Counted from the stretch's first letter, positions 1 through 10,635 are shown. The stretch: DNA of 55,286 nucleotides from Deltaproteobacteria bacterium (GCA_016209145.1 JACQWT010000394.1:1-55286), one strand, 5' to 3'. Made by a program: numbers and translations. The notes: generated by a model from the letters alone, not told the origin.

Positions 1-310
1 CTCTCCGCCGGCACCGTTCAGCGACCCCGACCGACTGACGACCGGGCCGCGGCTAGCCGCAACGCCTTGCGCACCGTCGGCCACCTGCTGTCACAGCCAC
101 ACACGAGCCCTGGCGGGTTTCGCCCGACACGCTCCTAGGCGCCGACGAATTGCTCATCATCCAGGTGCCGACCTCGGACCGCCGTGGCGCTGCGGTGGAC
201 AGCCGTCGCCGGCGGCTGGTGGCCGCCGGCCCGCGCCTTGCCGTTGTGGCGCGCTTCCGGGCGCCCGGCTGGGTGCGGCGGTAGGGCCGCCGTTGCGGCC
301 AGCCGCCCGG

Positions 311-1462
311 TCAGGCCCAGATCCCCGGTATGGCCCGCCCGCAGTCGGGGCAGCGGCCCGCCTTCAGGCGGTTCTCCAGCGCGGCCATGCCCAGGCGCCG
401 GATGAGCATCCGGCGGCAGCCGGGGCAGTAGGTGTTGTTCCCGGGGTGGGCGAGCACGTTGCCGACGTAGACGAAGTGCAGGCCCTCGCCGAGCGCGGCG
501 TCCCGCGCCCGCGTCAGCGTTGCCACCGGCGTCGCCGGCACGTTCATCAGCCGGTAGCTCGGGTGGAAGCGCGTGAAGTGCACGGGCACCTCGGGGCCGA
601 GCTCGGCGCGGACGAAGCGCCCGATCGCGCGCGCCTGCTCCACGCCGTCGTTCAGGCCCGGGATGAGAAGGACGACGATCTCGGTCCAGATCTTGCGCTT
701 CGCGAGCAGGCGCAGGGTGTCCAGCACCGGCGCGAGCCGGCCGCCGCACTGGTCGCGGTAGAAGGTGTCGTCCATGGCCTTGAGATCGATCTTCACCGCG
801 CCAAGCACGTCCCCGAGCTCGTTCATGGGCTGGGGCAGGATGAAGCCGTTCGAGACGAGCAGCGTGCGCACGCCGGCCTTCCGCGAAGCCGCGCCGATGT
901 CGTAGACGTACTCGGCCCAGACCACGGGCTCGCTGTAGGTGCAGGCGATGGTGGGCGAGCCCGTGCGGCGCGCCAGAGCGACGATGTCGTGGGGTGGGGC
1001 GGCGAGCGTGCGCACCTGCTCCGGCCGGACCTGTGAGATCTCCCAGTTCTGGCAGAACTTGCACTGCATGTTGCAGCCCGGATTGCCCAGCGAGAGCGCC
1101 GTCTGTCCGGGCAGCACGTGGTAGAATGGCTTCTTCTCGATGGGATCGACGTGCACGGAGCAGGGGCGCGCGTAGACGAGCGAGTAGTACTTGCCGCCGC
1201 GGTTCTCGCGCACGCCGCAACTGCCGCGCTCGCGATCGGCCACGCGGCACTCGTTGGGGCAGAGCGCGCACGCGACGCGGCCCTCGCCCGCGTCCTTCCA
1301 CCAGCGCGCGGGATGCAGGGTCAGGCCCGCCTCGGGGCCGGCGTCCAGGGCCGCGCCCTCCGCCCCGTCTTGCGCCGTCGCCCGATGCGCGAGGCACAGG
1401 GCGCCCGCGCCGCCCACGAGGGCGCCGAGCAAGCCGCGCCGGCCAAGGCCCGAGGCGCTCAT
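311..1462 (-). CDS. AmmeMemoRadiSam-type radical SAM enzyme with N-terminal Tat-like signal
   Basis: GNPGCNMQCKFCQNWEISQV radical SAM CxxxCxxC motif, C-terminal CPGC..CPDC ribbon, N-term MSASGLGRRGLLGALVGGAGALCLA. Confidence 0.88.
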   Translation of the reverse strand: MSASGLGRRGLLGALVGGAGALCLAHRATAQDGAEGAALDAGPEAGLTLHPARWWKDAGEGRVACALCPNECRVADRERGSCGVRENRGGKYYSLVYARPCSVHVDPIEKKPFYHVLPGQTALSLGNPGCNMQCKFCQNWEISQVRPEQVRTLAAPPHDIVALARRTGSPTIACTYSEPVVWAEYVYDIGAASRKAGVRTLLVSNGFILPQPMNELGDVLGAVKIDLKAMDDTFYRDQCGGRLAPVLDTLRLLAKRKIWTEIVVLLIPGLNDGVEQARAIGRFVRAELGPEVPVHFTRFHPSYRLMNVPATPVATLTRARDAALGEGLHFVYVGNVLAHPGNNTYCPGCRRMLIRRLGMAALENRLKAGRCPDCGRAIPGIWA

Positions 1463-2457
1463 ACGTCCACCACCTCGATGCGCGCCACATCGTGCTCGCC
1501 CAGGCCGAGCCTGGCGGCGGTGGCAATCCACTTCGGCTCCCGCCGCTCTGCGCCGAGCGACGGCAAGCCGATCTCCGCCCGGCGCTCCTCGATCGCGCGC
1601 CAGCAGACGGCGTCGATCGCCACCGGATCGGTGGAGCACAACACGCCGCTCCAGGGCCAGGCCCAGCGCGGGGAGCGCGCCGGGCCGCCGTGGCACTGCC
1701 CCACCAGGCCGTCTACCAGTGTGAGCCGCAGCTTGTCGCGGATGAGCGGGAAGGCGGCGAGATGGGCCACGTACGGATTGCAGCCGCCGCCGTGGTGCTT
1801 GTTCGGGTTGTGGATCGCGCCGTACCAGTTCTTCAGGCCCGCCGAGATGCCGGCCAGATCGTGGTCCTTTAGCACCGCGACGTTGATCAGGGCCGTGAGC
1901 TCGCTTGTGAGCAGCCGGGCGAAGCACGATCCGCCCGCGCCCCACTCCAGCGGCGTCCAGTCGTAGTCCTCGTTCGTGCCCAGGCAGCGCACGCCCGGGC
2001 CGTCGCGGTTGAGGGCGAAGCCGGCCCCGCTGAGCTCTCGGTCGGTGCGATCCCAGATGACGACGTTGCGCGCCGCCACGCCGGCCTCTTGCAGCCACCC
2101 GGCGAGCCGCAGCACGAGCTCGGGGTGAGGTGAGAGCCCGCGGCCGGCGATGGTGTTGACCTTGATGCCGACCACGTCGGCAGGCCGGAAGAGGCGGCGC
2201 AGAGCCTCGACCGGGCCCTTGGCGCCGCCAGCGCGCGTCAGGGCGGCACCGAGCAGGTCGGCGAGCTTGCCCGCGTCCACGGCGCCCGAGGCGGGATCGA
2301 TCGCGCCCGGCCGCCGCGCCCGCACGACCACCGGCCGGGCTGGCGCCCCGGCAGCTTCCGCCCGGGTGCCGCCGGGCCCGAGGCGCCCCGCGGTTGCCAG
2401 AGCGGCCACTCCGGCCAGGCCCTGGAGCATGCGGCGGCGGGTGCGTCGGCGAGCCAT
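1459..2457 (-). CDS. DUF362 domain-containing protein, Tat signal
   Basis: MARRRTRRRMLQGLAGVAALATAG signal; DVVGIKVNTIAGRGLSPHPELV; stop/start overlap with the radical SAM gene. Confidence 0.85.
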   Translation of the reverse strand: MARRRTRRRMLQGLAGVAALATAGRLGPGGTRAEAAGAPARPVVVRARRPGAIDPASGAVDAGKLADLLGAALTRAGGAKGPVEALRRLFRPADVVGIKVNTIAGRGLSPHPELVLRLAGWLQEAGVAARNVVIWDRTDRELSGAGFALNRDGPGVRCLGTNEDYDWTPLEWGAGGSCFARLLTSELTALINVAVLKDHDLAGISAGLKNWYGAIHNPNKHHGGGCNPYVAHLAAFPLIRDKLRLTLVDGLVGQCHGGPARSPRWAWPWSGVLCSTDPVAIDAVCWRAIEERRAEIGLPSLGAERREPKWIATAARLGLGEHDVARIEVVDV

Positions 2458-2642
2458 TGTCTACCTCGTTCGACTGGCGTCCACGTCGGCGATGGAGAAG
2501 CCGGCGAAGCCGCTGTGATGCGATGGGCCAACCACGACGACGCGCGCGAGGTCGCCCTTGTGACAAGCATAGGCGATGGCCGGCCGGCGCGCGACTCGCG
2601 TCACGGATGGCACTGCTGTGCGCGCCTCGCCCGGTTGCGGCC

Positions 2643-3167
2643 CTACGGCCGGATCTCCCCCGCGCCCAGGGCCCGATCCAGTCGCCGTGCCGCCGCGAGC
2701 AGGGTCCCGGCCGGCGCGGGCGTGTCGGCGATCAGGCGCACGTACGCCGCGCCGCGCCGAAAAAAGACGGCCTGCGCGCTCGCCCAGCCCTCGTCGCCAG
2801 GGCCACCCGGCGTGCGCTCGGTCCCGGCGTCGCGCTCCAGGGCGAGGCGGGCGCCGCCCAAGCCGGCAAACGCCAGCACCTCGATGTCGGCGGGCGGCTG
2901 CTCGGCGCGCCAGTAGAGCAGGCGGCGGCAGCCCGTGCGGAGCAGCAGCTCGGCGGCGCCGTCCACGCGCTCGTGCAGTCGCTCGGCCGGGTAGTCGGCC
3001 TGCGGCGCCGGGTAGCCCGCCGTCCGGGCGGCGCTCGCCGGGGCGGACGGCGGTGCCGGCACGGACGCCGGGCGCAGGACACCCCGGCCAAGCCACGCGG
3101 CAAGCGCGGCGAGCACGCCGAGCAGGAGCACGGCCATTGCCCGAAACGGCAGCCGCGTGCGCGTCAT
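2643..3167 (-). CDS. DUF6599-like secreted/membrane-anchored protein
   Basis: MTRTRLPFRAMAVLLLGVLAALAAWLG anchor, then YPAERLHERVDGAAELLLRTGCRRLLYWRA; overlaps upstream gene by 4 bp. Confidence 0.6.
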   Translation of the reverse strand: MTRTRLPFRAMAVLLLGVLAALAAWLGRGVLRPASVPAPPSAPASAARTAGYPAPQADYPAERLHERVDGAAELLLRTGCRRLLYWRAEQPPADIEVLAFAGLGGARLALERDAGTERTPGGPGDEGWASAQAVFFRRGAAYVRLIADTPAPAGTLLAAARRLDRALGAGEIRP

Positions 3168-4159
3168 GACAAGCACCCGACCACCAGCGCGCCCACCAGG
3201 GCCACGATCGCGAGCAGCACGGCCGCGACCACGAGCAGGATCTTGGCGACCGACAGGGGCGCCTTGCCGAGCACGCAGCGCGCATCCTGGCCGTGCACGA
3301 TCGCGCGGTACAGGCCGCCGCCGTAGCGGTAGGCGAGCACGTACGTAGGCAGCGCCACGCGCCTCGTCTGCATGTCCTCGAGCAACGCGGCCACGTGCAC
3401 GTTGCGGAAGCTCGATCCCGGGATCGCGCCCTGCTGCAGCGCGGCGGCGGCCGTCGCCAGGATCGCCTCCACGATGGTGCGCCGTGCCGCCGAGCGCTGC
3501 ACGTCGAACTGCTCCAGCACCGCGCCCGCGGGCCCGATCCTCTCCGCGGGCTGCTGCCCCACCGGCAGGGCCGAACCGAGCTGAAAGCACGGGGCAAGGC
3601 GCGCGGCCTCGTCGGGCCCGAGGCCCCGGGAGGCGGAAACGAGCAGCCCCCTTAGCGGCAGGTGCGCCTGGCCGGCGTGCGGCGCCCAGGCCGCGCGCTG
3701 GGCGCCGGCGTTCGAGTCGGCCGTCCAGCTCACGAGCGCGCTCGCGTCCACGATCCACGCCGCCCACCAGATGGGGTGCAGGCCGGCAAGCGTCGCGCTC
3801 GTCGCCAGGTCGCCCGGCCGGAAGAAGCCGAGTGAGCCGAGCCACTGGCGCAGGGCGGCCTGCGCCAGCTCCGGCGCAACGGCGAATGGCAAGATCCAGT
3901 CGGCCTGGTCGACCGGATCCACGGGCTGCTCGATCCGCATCACCGAGGCGCAGAAACGGCACAGGGGCGCCTGTGCCTCGGCCGAGTACGACACGGCCGC
4001 GCCGCACTGGGTGCAACGCAGGATCTGCACGCTCCGTTGCACGGCCGGCCCGCTCGGGGCCGGGCAGGCCAGACCGCAGATGGCGCAGCGCAGATCCCCC
4101 GGCTCCAGGGGCCCGCGACAGCGCAGGCACGGCGCGCTCTGGGGCGCTCCCGCGCTCAT
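3164..4159 (-). CDS. zinc-ribbon protein with C-terminal transmembrane segment
   Basis: CLRCRGPLEPGDLRCAIC and CTQCGAAVSYSAEAQAPLCRFC; C-term KAPLSVAKILLVVAAVLLAIVALVGALVV. Confidence 0.75.
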   Translation of the reverse strand: MSAGAPQSAPCLRCRGPLEPGDLRCAICGLACPAPSGPAVQRSVQILRCTQCGAAVSYSAEAQAPLCRFCASVMRIEQPVDPVDQADWILPFAVAPELAQAALRQWLGSLGFFRPGDLATSATLAGLHPIWWAAWIVDASALVSWTADSNAGAQRAAWAPHAGQAHLPLRGLLVSASRGLGPDEAARLAPCFQLGSALPVGQQPAERIGPAGAVLEQFDVQRSAARRTIVEAILATAAAALQQGAIPGSSFRNVHVAALLEDMQTRRVALPTYVLAYRYGGGLYRAIVHGQDARCVLGKAPLSVAKILLVVAAVLLAIVALVGALVVGCLS

Positions 4160-5341
4160 CGCGGCCTCCCTCCGGCCGGCCCCGGCGCCTTGGGCGCAGG
4201 ACGCTTGCCGGTCGTCGCGGGCGGCGCCGGCCGCCCGGTCTTCGGCTTGCCCGCGCCGGCGCCGCGCGCGGAGCTCGCGCTCGTCGCACCGCGCGTGCCC
4301 GCGTCGGGGCCGGGCCAGCTCGCGGCCGCGGCGCTGGCCAGGCTGGCAGGCTTGCCGCCGCTGGCGGCTGCGGCCGTGGGCGGCGGGCCGCTCGCGGGCA
4401 GAAGGTGCGGGCCTGGCGGCCGCCCGGTTGCCTCCGGCCAGCACCACGCCAGGAGCGCCACGAGCGCGGCCCCGAGCAGCAGGACGGCCAGCACCACGAG
4501 CGCTATCTTGATCCAGGACAGCGGCGCCTTGCCGTGGATCTTCCCGGTCTGCCCGTTGATGAGCAGGCGGAACGGCGGTTTCCGCGGATCGTAGCGGAGG
4601 GCGAGCACCCAGGCCGGCACGTAGGTGAGATCGGCCGACTCGCGCTCCAGCACGGTGCGGTAGCTCAGGTTGCGGTGGCTGTCGCCGGGCATGAAGGGCG
4701 CAAGCTCTCGGCCCATCTTGACGAGGGCCTCCCCGCGGGCGAGCGCGAAGCAGTCGGCGAGCGACAGGGTGGGCTCCTCGGCCAGCCACCCGGAGAGCAG
4801 GGCGGGCGAGTAGCGCCGCATCAGGCGCAGATCGAAGGGCTCGATGGCCTCGAGCTCGGCGTTGGCCACGGCGCGCGACGCCGTCACCAGCACGTCCATG
4901 ACGTAGGCCGAATGCTGGCCGTGCAGGCCCCGGTACTCGGTGCGCGTCACGGTGCGCGTGCGCGTCACGGTCCTGCCGTCCGAGTCGGTGTCCGTGTACG
5001 TCTCGGTTTCCTCGTAGTCTTCACCGATCTCGGCGCTGTAGGCCGAGTGCGCCACGGCCGTGTACAGGTACGAGGGCACGTACACGCCGCGCATGGAATC
5101 GATGGCGGCGCGCTTGACGCCCGCATGGGCAAAGAAGCCGCGGGTGCCGAGCCAGGTGCGCACCGCCGCCGTCGCCGCCTCGCGCGTCAGCACGAAGCCG
5201 ATGGCGTAGACCGGCACGGGCATGCCTGGCGCAGCCGCCCGCTCGATCACCGAGGGCGACGCGCAGTAGGGGCACTCGGCCGTGCGCTCCGACTCGCCGA
5301 CGAGCAGCGCCGCACCGCACTCCTGACACTCGACGTGCATC
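4156..5341 (-). CDS. zinc-ribbon membrane protein, paralogue of 3164-4159
   Basis: MHVECQECGAALLVGESERTAECPYC; shared KAPLSWIKIALVVLAVLLLGAAL tail; 4-bp overlap with next gene. Confidence 0.75.
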
Positions 5342-5501
5342 GCGCTTCCAAGCCCAGCGCGCACGCGGCGCGGCGTCAACTGCGTTGGCGCCAAATCAGG
5401 GGTCATTTCAGTCCGTTGGATGCAGTACCCCGGGCCGCCGCCTGCGACGCCGTGACCGGAACGCCGCGATCCGCTATCCTACGCCCGACTTGGTTGCGGG
5501 T

Positions 5502-6302
5502 ATGCGCAGCAGAACGGTGCCCGGCGTCGCGCTCTCGTGCCTCGGCGCCTTCATTGCGGCCGTGGTGGGCTGTCACCTGATCGCGGGCATCGAGGACTAC
5601 ACGGACGCCCCCGGAGGCACGGGAACCTCGACCACGAGCCCGACGACCGCTGGGACCGGCGGCAGCGGCGCAGGTGCCGGAGGCACCGGCAGTGCCGGGG
5701 GCACCGGGACGGGAGGAAGCGGCGGCTCCTCCTACTGCGGCGACGGCACTTGCGATCCCCACGAGAACAACGGCTCCTGCCCGCACGACTGCGAGCCTGG
5801 TTGTGGCGACGGGACGTGCGACACCGGCCCCGACGCGTCGCCCCCGGAGAGTTGCTCGGTCTGCCCGGCAGACTGCCGCAAGTGCAACGGGCAGCCGTGT
5901 GGCGGGGCCGGGGAGTGCGAGAGCAACTTCTGCACGGAGGAGGGGGCGTGCTGCGCGGTCGACTGCGACGGGGTGTGCCGCGTGTGCAACCAGGCGGGGA
6001 CGGGCTGCGAAGCTCCGGGAGCGGACAGCGCCTGCCCGGGCCAAGGCTTCTGCTCGGGCATGTCCCAGTGCTCGTGCCAGGACGGCCTCCAGCAAGGCAA
6101 CGAGAGCGACGTCGACTGCGGCCTGGCCTGCCTGCCGGACAACAAGTGTGACGTCGGCGAGCACTGCGGCGTGAACGGCGACGACAACTGCTCGAGCGGC
6201 CACTGCTGTAGCTGTTGCGGCCAGAACCTCTGCCAGCCCGGGAGCCAGTGCGACACCTTCATCGGTCCACCCTGCGACGCGGACTGCGACGCGGGGACCT
6301 GA
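5502..6302 (+). CDS. Cys-rich lipoprotein with Ser/Thr/Gly linker
   Basis: MRSRTVPGVALSCLGAFIAAVVGCHLIAG lipobox, then CGDGTCDPHENNGSCPHDC-type repeats. Confidence 0.8.
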   Translation: MRSRTVPGVALSCLGAFIAAVVGCHLIAGIEDYTDAPGGTGTSTTSPTTAGTGGSGAGAGGTGSAGGTGTGGSGGSSYCGDGTCDPHENNGSCPHDCEPGCGDGTCDTGPDASPPESCSVCPADCRKCNGQPCGGAGECESNFCTEEGACCAVDCDGVCRVCNQAGTGCEAPGADSACPGQGFCSGMSQCSCQDGLQQGNESDVDCGLACLPDNKCDVGEHCGVNGDDNCSSGHCCSCCGQNLCQPGSQCDTFIGPPCDADCDAGT

Positions 6303-6444
6303 TGAGGTCGAACCTCGAGGCGGATGCCGGGCCGCAGCCCAGCGCCGCGCGGCGTCCAGCCGCAGAAGGCTACGCGACCGCGCCAGGGATGATCTCGTCG
6401 ATCGGGCGGCCGAGCGGGCCCCGCAGCGCGCGGGATCGCGGCCT

Positions 6445-8226
6445 CTACGGTTTGTGCTCTCGGGCACCCATGTCCCAGCCGCTACGCTCGACGGCGTCGA
6501 AGTCCACGGTGAAGTACTTGCTCAGATCCGTTCCCGGCAGGGCTTCCTGGAGGCGGCAGAAGTCCGGCTGGTAGGCCCCCTCTGGTTGAGCCGCCCAGCT
6601 CGGATCGCCGTCGCTCTCGCCTTCGCCCAGCTCCACGCCGCGCGTTCCGCCGGGGAAGTAGTAGCGATTGAAGGAGTGGGTCGGCTCGTCGGTGAACCAC
6701 GCGAGCGCCGGTCCGGCGCCGGCCTGGACCAGGATGTTGTTCTGGATCACCAGTTGGCCGCCGGCCGCCATGGCGTCGATCACACCGCCCTTCTGGCTGT
6801 TGGTGTGCAAGCTGTTGTTCAAGATGCGCACGTCGGCCTTGATGCCGCTCGCCACCGAGATGGCCGAGTTGGGGCCTCCGTAGACCAGGTTGTTGTACAA
6901 CAGCACTTGTGGATTGTCGGCGTCGATCGAGCTGATGCGCACGTTGTTGGCGCTGCTGGTGCCCGGATCGCGAATCACGTTGGAGTGGAAACGGCCGCTG
7001 GTGTGTCCGCCGTAGACGAGGACCTGGTGGTGGCCGAGGCTGTGGCCGACCGACTCGGCCACGTCGTCGAAATGGGGCGAATCGTAGACCTCGTTGTGGT
7101 GGAAGTCGAAGCCCTTGACCCGGCGGATTTGGACACAGTAGAAGAGCGACGTCTTGCAGATGTTGTAGCGAACGGTGATGTCGAAGGCGTTGTCGACGTC
7201 CGCCGGTAGGTCGATCCCCGACGGGTGCGCGCCCCAGTACTCCGCGGGACCGTCCCAGTTCTCATACCAGCCGCAGCCGTCCACCAACGTCCATTCGATG
7301 GCCATGTGACTGGAGCCGTCGCCGATCTTCAAGCAATGGCCCTTCGTGTGCTCGCTGTTGCAGTGGTAGATCCAGCCGCGATCGACATTCAGGTAGTAGA
7401 CGTTGCCGTCGCCCGGCGTCTTTGCGTCGTTCTTGCAGTCGTACAGGGCCAAGTCGATCAGGCTGAAGTGACCATCCAGTTTCTTGTCGAGCTGGCCCAG
7501 CCGCACGCAGGTCGTCTTGCTGTCCTGCAGCTTCATTCGCTGGATCGTGACGAACGCATCCGGCTGCTTGGTGCCCTGGATGACGTAGTTGTCCGTGCCC
7601 CCGGCGTCGACCACCGGCCGCTCCTGTCCGTAGCCGACCAGCGTCCAGCGCTCGGTGTCGCTCTTGCCGACTCCCGGCTTGAGGCTGTGCTCGAGGTAGA
7701 CGCCGTCGAAGCCGTCATGGGCGCCTCGCACCACGATCGTCTTGTTGCCGTCGCCGGCGGCCGCGATGCCCGCGCCGATGGTCTTCTTCGCCTTGCCCGG
7801 CGACAGGCCGTCGTGGCCATCGTCGCCGCTCGCGCCGTCGACGAAGTACAGCGTGCCGAGTTGGTACGTCTTGGCGCCATCGTCGGTGGTGATCGCGTAG
7901 CTCGTCGACTTGTCGTCGATGGGGAACGGCGTCTTGTCGAATACGCCCGCCGGATTGCCGTTCCGGTCGGCGCGCTTGGCCCAGTCGAAGGACCAACCCG
8001 GGCTCGTGCCGCCCTGGCCGCCGCCAGCACCTCCTTCGGCGCCTCCGCCGGCGCCTCCCTCGGAGCTTGCCCCGGCCCCGCCCTCGGAGCCGCCGGCCGA
8101 GCTTGCCCCGGCCCCGGCGCCGGTGGCGGTGCTCGACGGAGCCAGATCGCTCGGCTCGGACGAGCAACTCGAGAGCGCGAGCGCCGCTGCGACCAGAGCG
8201 GTGACGAACCATGACTCGATTCTCAT
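6445..8226 (-). CDS. right-handed parallel beta-helix (pectate-lyase-like) lipoprotein
   Basis: LALSSCSSEPSD lipobox; repeated NNILVQAG/NNSLHTNS/NNLVYGG rungs. Confidence 0.75.
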   Translation of the reverse strand: MRIESWFVTALVAAALALSSCSSEPSDLAPSSTATGAGAGASSAGGSEGGAGASSEGGAGGGAEGGAGGGQGGTSPGWSFDWAKRADRNGNPAGVFDKTPFPIDDKSTSYAITTDDGAKTYQLGTLYFVDGASGDDGHDGLSPGKAKKTIGAGIAAAGDGNKTIVVRGAHDGFDGVYLEHSLKPGVGKSDTERWTLVGYGQERPVVDAGGTDNYVIQGTKQPDAFVTIQRMKLQDSKTTCVRLGQLDKKLDGHFSLIDLALYDCKNDAKTPGDGNVYYLNVDRGWIYHCNSEHTKGHCLKIGDGSSHMAIEWTLVDGCGWYENWDGPAEYWGAHPSGIDLPADVDNAFDITVRYNICKTSLFYCVQIRRVKGFDFHHNEVYDSPHFDDVAESVGHSLGHHQVLVYGGHTSGRFHSNVIRDPGTSSANNVRISSIDADNPQVLLYNNLVYGGPNSAISVASGIKADVRILNNSLHTNSQKGGVIDAMAAGGQLVIQNNILVQAGAGPALAWFTDEPTHSFNRYYFPGGTRGVELGEGESDGDPSWAAQPEGAYQPDFCRLQEALPGTDLSKYFTVDFDAVERSGWDMGAREHKP

Positions 8227-8446
8227 CGTGCTTGCCTTTTCACTAGTCGGCAGCGCGCTGCTCGCTGCGGAACCACTTCTGCCGGCCGGGCCAGGATGCC
8301 ACGGGGGGCCAGAGGCGGGCCGACTTCACCCACGACTTCATCGTACCGCCAAGTCATCGTGGTGAACATGGAGGGCGATCGGGCCGCCGCGGGCAAGCTG
8401 CTGGCCGTGCTGGGGCGTTGGCCTTCCGCCGACGTGCGCGGGCGAG

Positions 8447-9338
8447 CTACGTCTCATCGACCGGGCGGGAGGCGGTCCGGTCGTGACCGAGCTCACGCCA
8501 GATCTCGGGGTCGACCTCGGGGATGGCCCAGGCGCCCTCCTCCTCGCGCCAGCGGCCGACGCCCAGGTAGCGCCAAGGGTCGCCCTTCCCACTGCGCGCG
8601 AGGACGAAGGCGGTCTCGGCCTCGCGCCGGTGGGCGACCGGTAGCGGGAGGCAGTCGGGCTCGGCGATCTCAGCCTCCCGGCCGCGGGCGAGGTCGAGCA
8701 GGCTGCGGAGAGCGCGCGCCTGGGTGAGGTTCAGGTAGTCGCCGGTGAGGACGCGGACGCGGGCGCCGCGGCGCAGGGCCGCGACGATCTCCCCCTGCAG
8801 GCGGTCGACGCCGCTTCCCTGGGCGAAGGCTACGAGGATCGCGATGTTGCTCGCTCCGCGCAGGAGCGGCAATAGGTGCGGCAGGAACGGGTCCTCGCGG
8901 CCGCCCGTGGCGAGCGGCGCGCCGCGCCGGGGTAGGCGCGGGATGTGCCCGGGCCTCTCGTAGTTGCCCTCGGAGGGGATCACGAAGCGCACGCCGCCGC
9001 GTGGATCGTCCACGTCGCCCCGGAAGCGGGGGATGACATGCACGTGGAGGTGCATCACCGTCTGGCCGGCGGCCTCGCCGACGTTGACGCCCACGTTGTA
9101 GCCATCGGGGCGGAGCTGCCTCTCGAGCTCGGCCTTTTGCCTGGGCGACCAGCGCCATGATGCCGTGCTGCTCGTCGGCGCCGGCGTCGAACCACGAGGC
9201 GACGTGCCTCCGCGGGATCACCAGCGTGTGGCCCCGGCTGACGGGGTAGCTGTCAGGGACGGCGAACGCGACGTCGTTCGCGGCGATGATCCGCGCCGAC
9301 TCGACGATGCAGAATGGGCAGTCCTGCGCTTGCGGCAT
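8447..9338 (-). pseudogene. HIT-domain protein fused to PLD-like region, disrupted by +1 frameshift
   Basis: HIT N-half MPQAQDCPFCIVESARIIAANDVAFAVPDSYPVSRGHTLVIPRRH in one frame, HLHVHVIPR half plus PLD-like part in another; join restored by removing one base of the TTTT run at 9135-9138. Confidence 0.72.
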
Positions 9339-9347
9339 CAGCCTCGG

Positions 9348-9659
9348 GTGTCCGTGATCGTAGCCGCACTCGGCTCGAAAGCCCACGCGTCTGTCGGCAC
9401 CGACGCGATCCTGTACGAGCTCGACCCTGCCTACCGGCGGCGCGCCAGACAGCGGGAGGTCACCAAGGATCCGAGCTTCGGCGGCGCTCTGCGGCGGCTC
9501 CGCCTGCAGGAGGGGCTTGGCCGCGGTGACTTCGGCAAGGTCAGCGACAAGACCATCGCGCGCATCGAGCGGGGCGAGGTGGGCAAGCCCCACGCCCGAA
9601 CCCTGGCCGCCATCGCCAGGCGGCTCGGAGGCGCGCCGGACGAGATCCGGACGTTCTGA
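9348..9659 (+). CDS. XRE-type HTH protein
   Basis: GALRRLRLQEGLGRGDFGKVSDKTIARIERGEVGKPHARTLAAIARRLG; start codon uncertain. Confidence 0.6.
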   Translation: MSVIVAALGSKAHASVGTDAILYELDPAYRRRARQREVTKDPSFGGALRRLRLQEGLGRGDFGKVSDKTIARIERGEVGKPHARTLAAIARRLGGAPDEIRTF

Positions 9660-9910
9660 CGAGGGGCGGCGTGCCGGCGGCGTTGCCTGGGCGGGCCTCG
9701 TGGCGCGCCCGGGGGTCGATCGCACTCCCTCGGCTCGCGCTCCAGGCTGCCCCTGGCGGCTGGGCATCCGGGCATGCTGACGAGTCCCGGACGCGGGCCC
9801 GCCGAGGGTGAAGAGCCGATCGGCTGGATGATGGCGAACGAGGAGGCGTGGCGCCGATGAGCGAGGTGAGAGGGCTCGACGGCGCCATCGTCGATAGTGC
9901 CCGGGCGGGC

Positions 9911-10327
9911 TCAGGCGAGCGGCAGCAGCCGTGCGATGTGCAGCCGGCGGATTCGACGGTAGGCCGGCTCGTCGAAGGTGAGCCAGATCCCGCCGAGGTG
10001 TCGCGCCAGGGCGGCGTACGCCGCGTCGTACGCGGTCAGGCGGTGCTCCAGGGCGATGTCGGCGGCGAGCTCGAGGAGGCGCTGGTCCGGCTGCACGACC
10101 GGGAGCGCCAGCGCCCAAAGCGCTCGCGCGTCCTCGTTCACCTCCGCCGCCGAGCGGCGCCGCCGGCACAGCACCGCGTGCACCTCATAGACGAACAGCG
10201 CGGGCACGGCAAAGTGCTCCGGAGCGCGCAGGACGCGATGCAGCACCTCGTCGGCTGCCGCGAGGCCGGCCTCGCCCTCGCGGACGAACCACTTCACCGC
10301 GACCGAGGCATCGAGGATCTCCGTCAC
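9911..10327 (-). CDS. PIN-domain toxin (VapC family)
   Basis: VTEILDASVAVKWFVREGE..LTAYDAAYAALARHLGGIWLTFD; overlaps antitoxin by 4 bp. Confidence 0.85.
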   Translation of the reverse strand: MTEILDASVAVKWFVREGEAGLAAADEVLHRVLRAPEHFAVPALFVYEVHAVLCRRRRSAAEVNEDARALWALALPVVQPDQRLLELAADIALEHRLTAYDAAYAALARHLGGIWLTFDEPAYRRIRRLHIARLLPLA

Positions 10328-10599
10328 GGCAGCGAACCTCGCAGCCCCCGCAGCATCGCCTCGGCTGGCGCAGCATCGAGCGCCCGCACCTGCTGGCGTG
10401 CCTCGATCCAGCGCGCCAGCGCGAGCCGCTCCTCGTGGACGGCCAGATCCGCGAAGCGCTGGTGGAAGATGCGCAGCGGCAGGAGCACGGCTACCGGCCG
10501 GCGGCCTCTCTCGACGAGGATCGGCTCCTCGGTGGCGTCCAGCTCGTCCAGGACGCGGCCCAGGGACTGCCGCACCTGCAGGGCGTTCACGCTCTTCAT
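10324..10599 (-). CDS. Phd/YefM-type antitoxin
   Basis: MKSVNALQVRQSLGRVLDELDATEEPILVERGRRPVAVLLPL. Confidence 0.8.
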   Translation of the reverse strand: MKSVNALQVRQSLGRVLDELDATEEPILVERGRRPVAVLLPLRIFHQRFADLAVHEERLALARWIEARQQVRALDAAPAEAMLRGLRGSLP

Positions 10600-10635
10600 G
10601 CATACATGCATATCACCTGTACATACACATGTCAA
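10600..10635 (-). promoter_or_regulatory. putative promoter/operator of PIN toxin-antitoxin operon
   Basis: minus strand TTGACA (10635-10630), 17-bp spacer, TATGCA (10612-10607), TATGCATG tandem repeat running into the ATG at 10599. Confidence 0.55.

Noticed and set aside
135-2566. Long overlapping ORFs such as 135-1526 (-) and 311-2566 in alternative frames
   Set aside because: High GC gives long spurious antisense/off-frame ORFs rich in Arg/Ala/Pro; the radical SAM and DUF362 frames explain the region.
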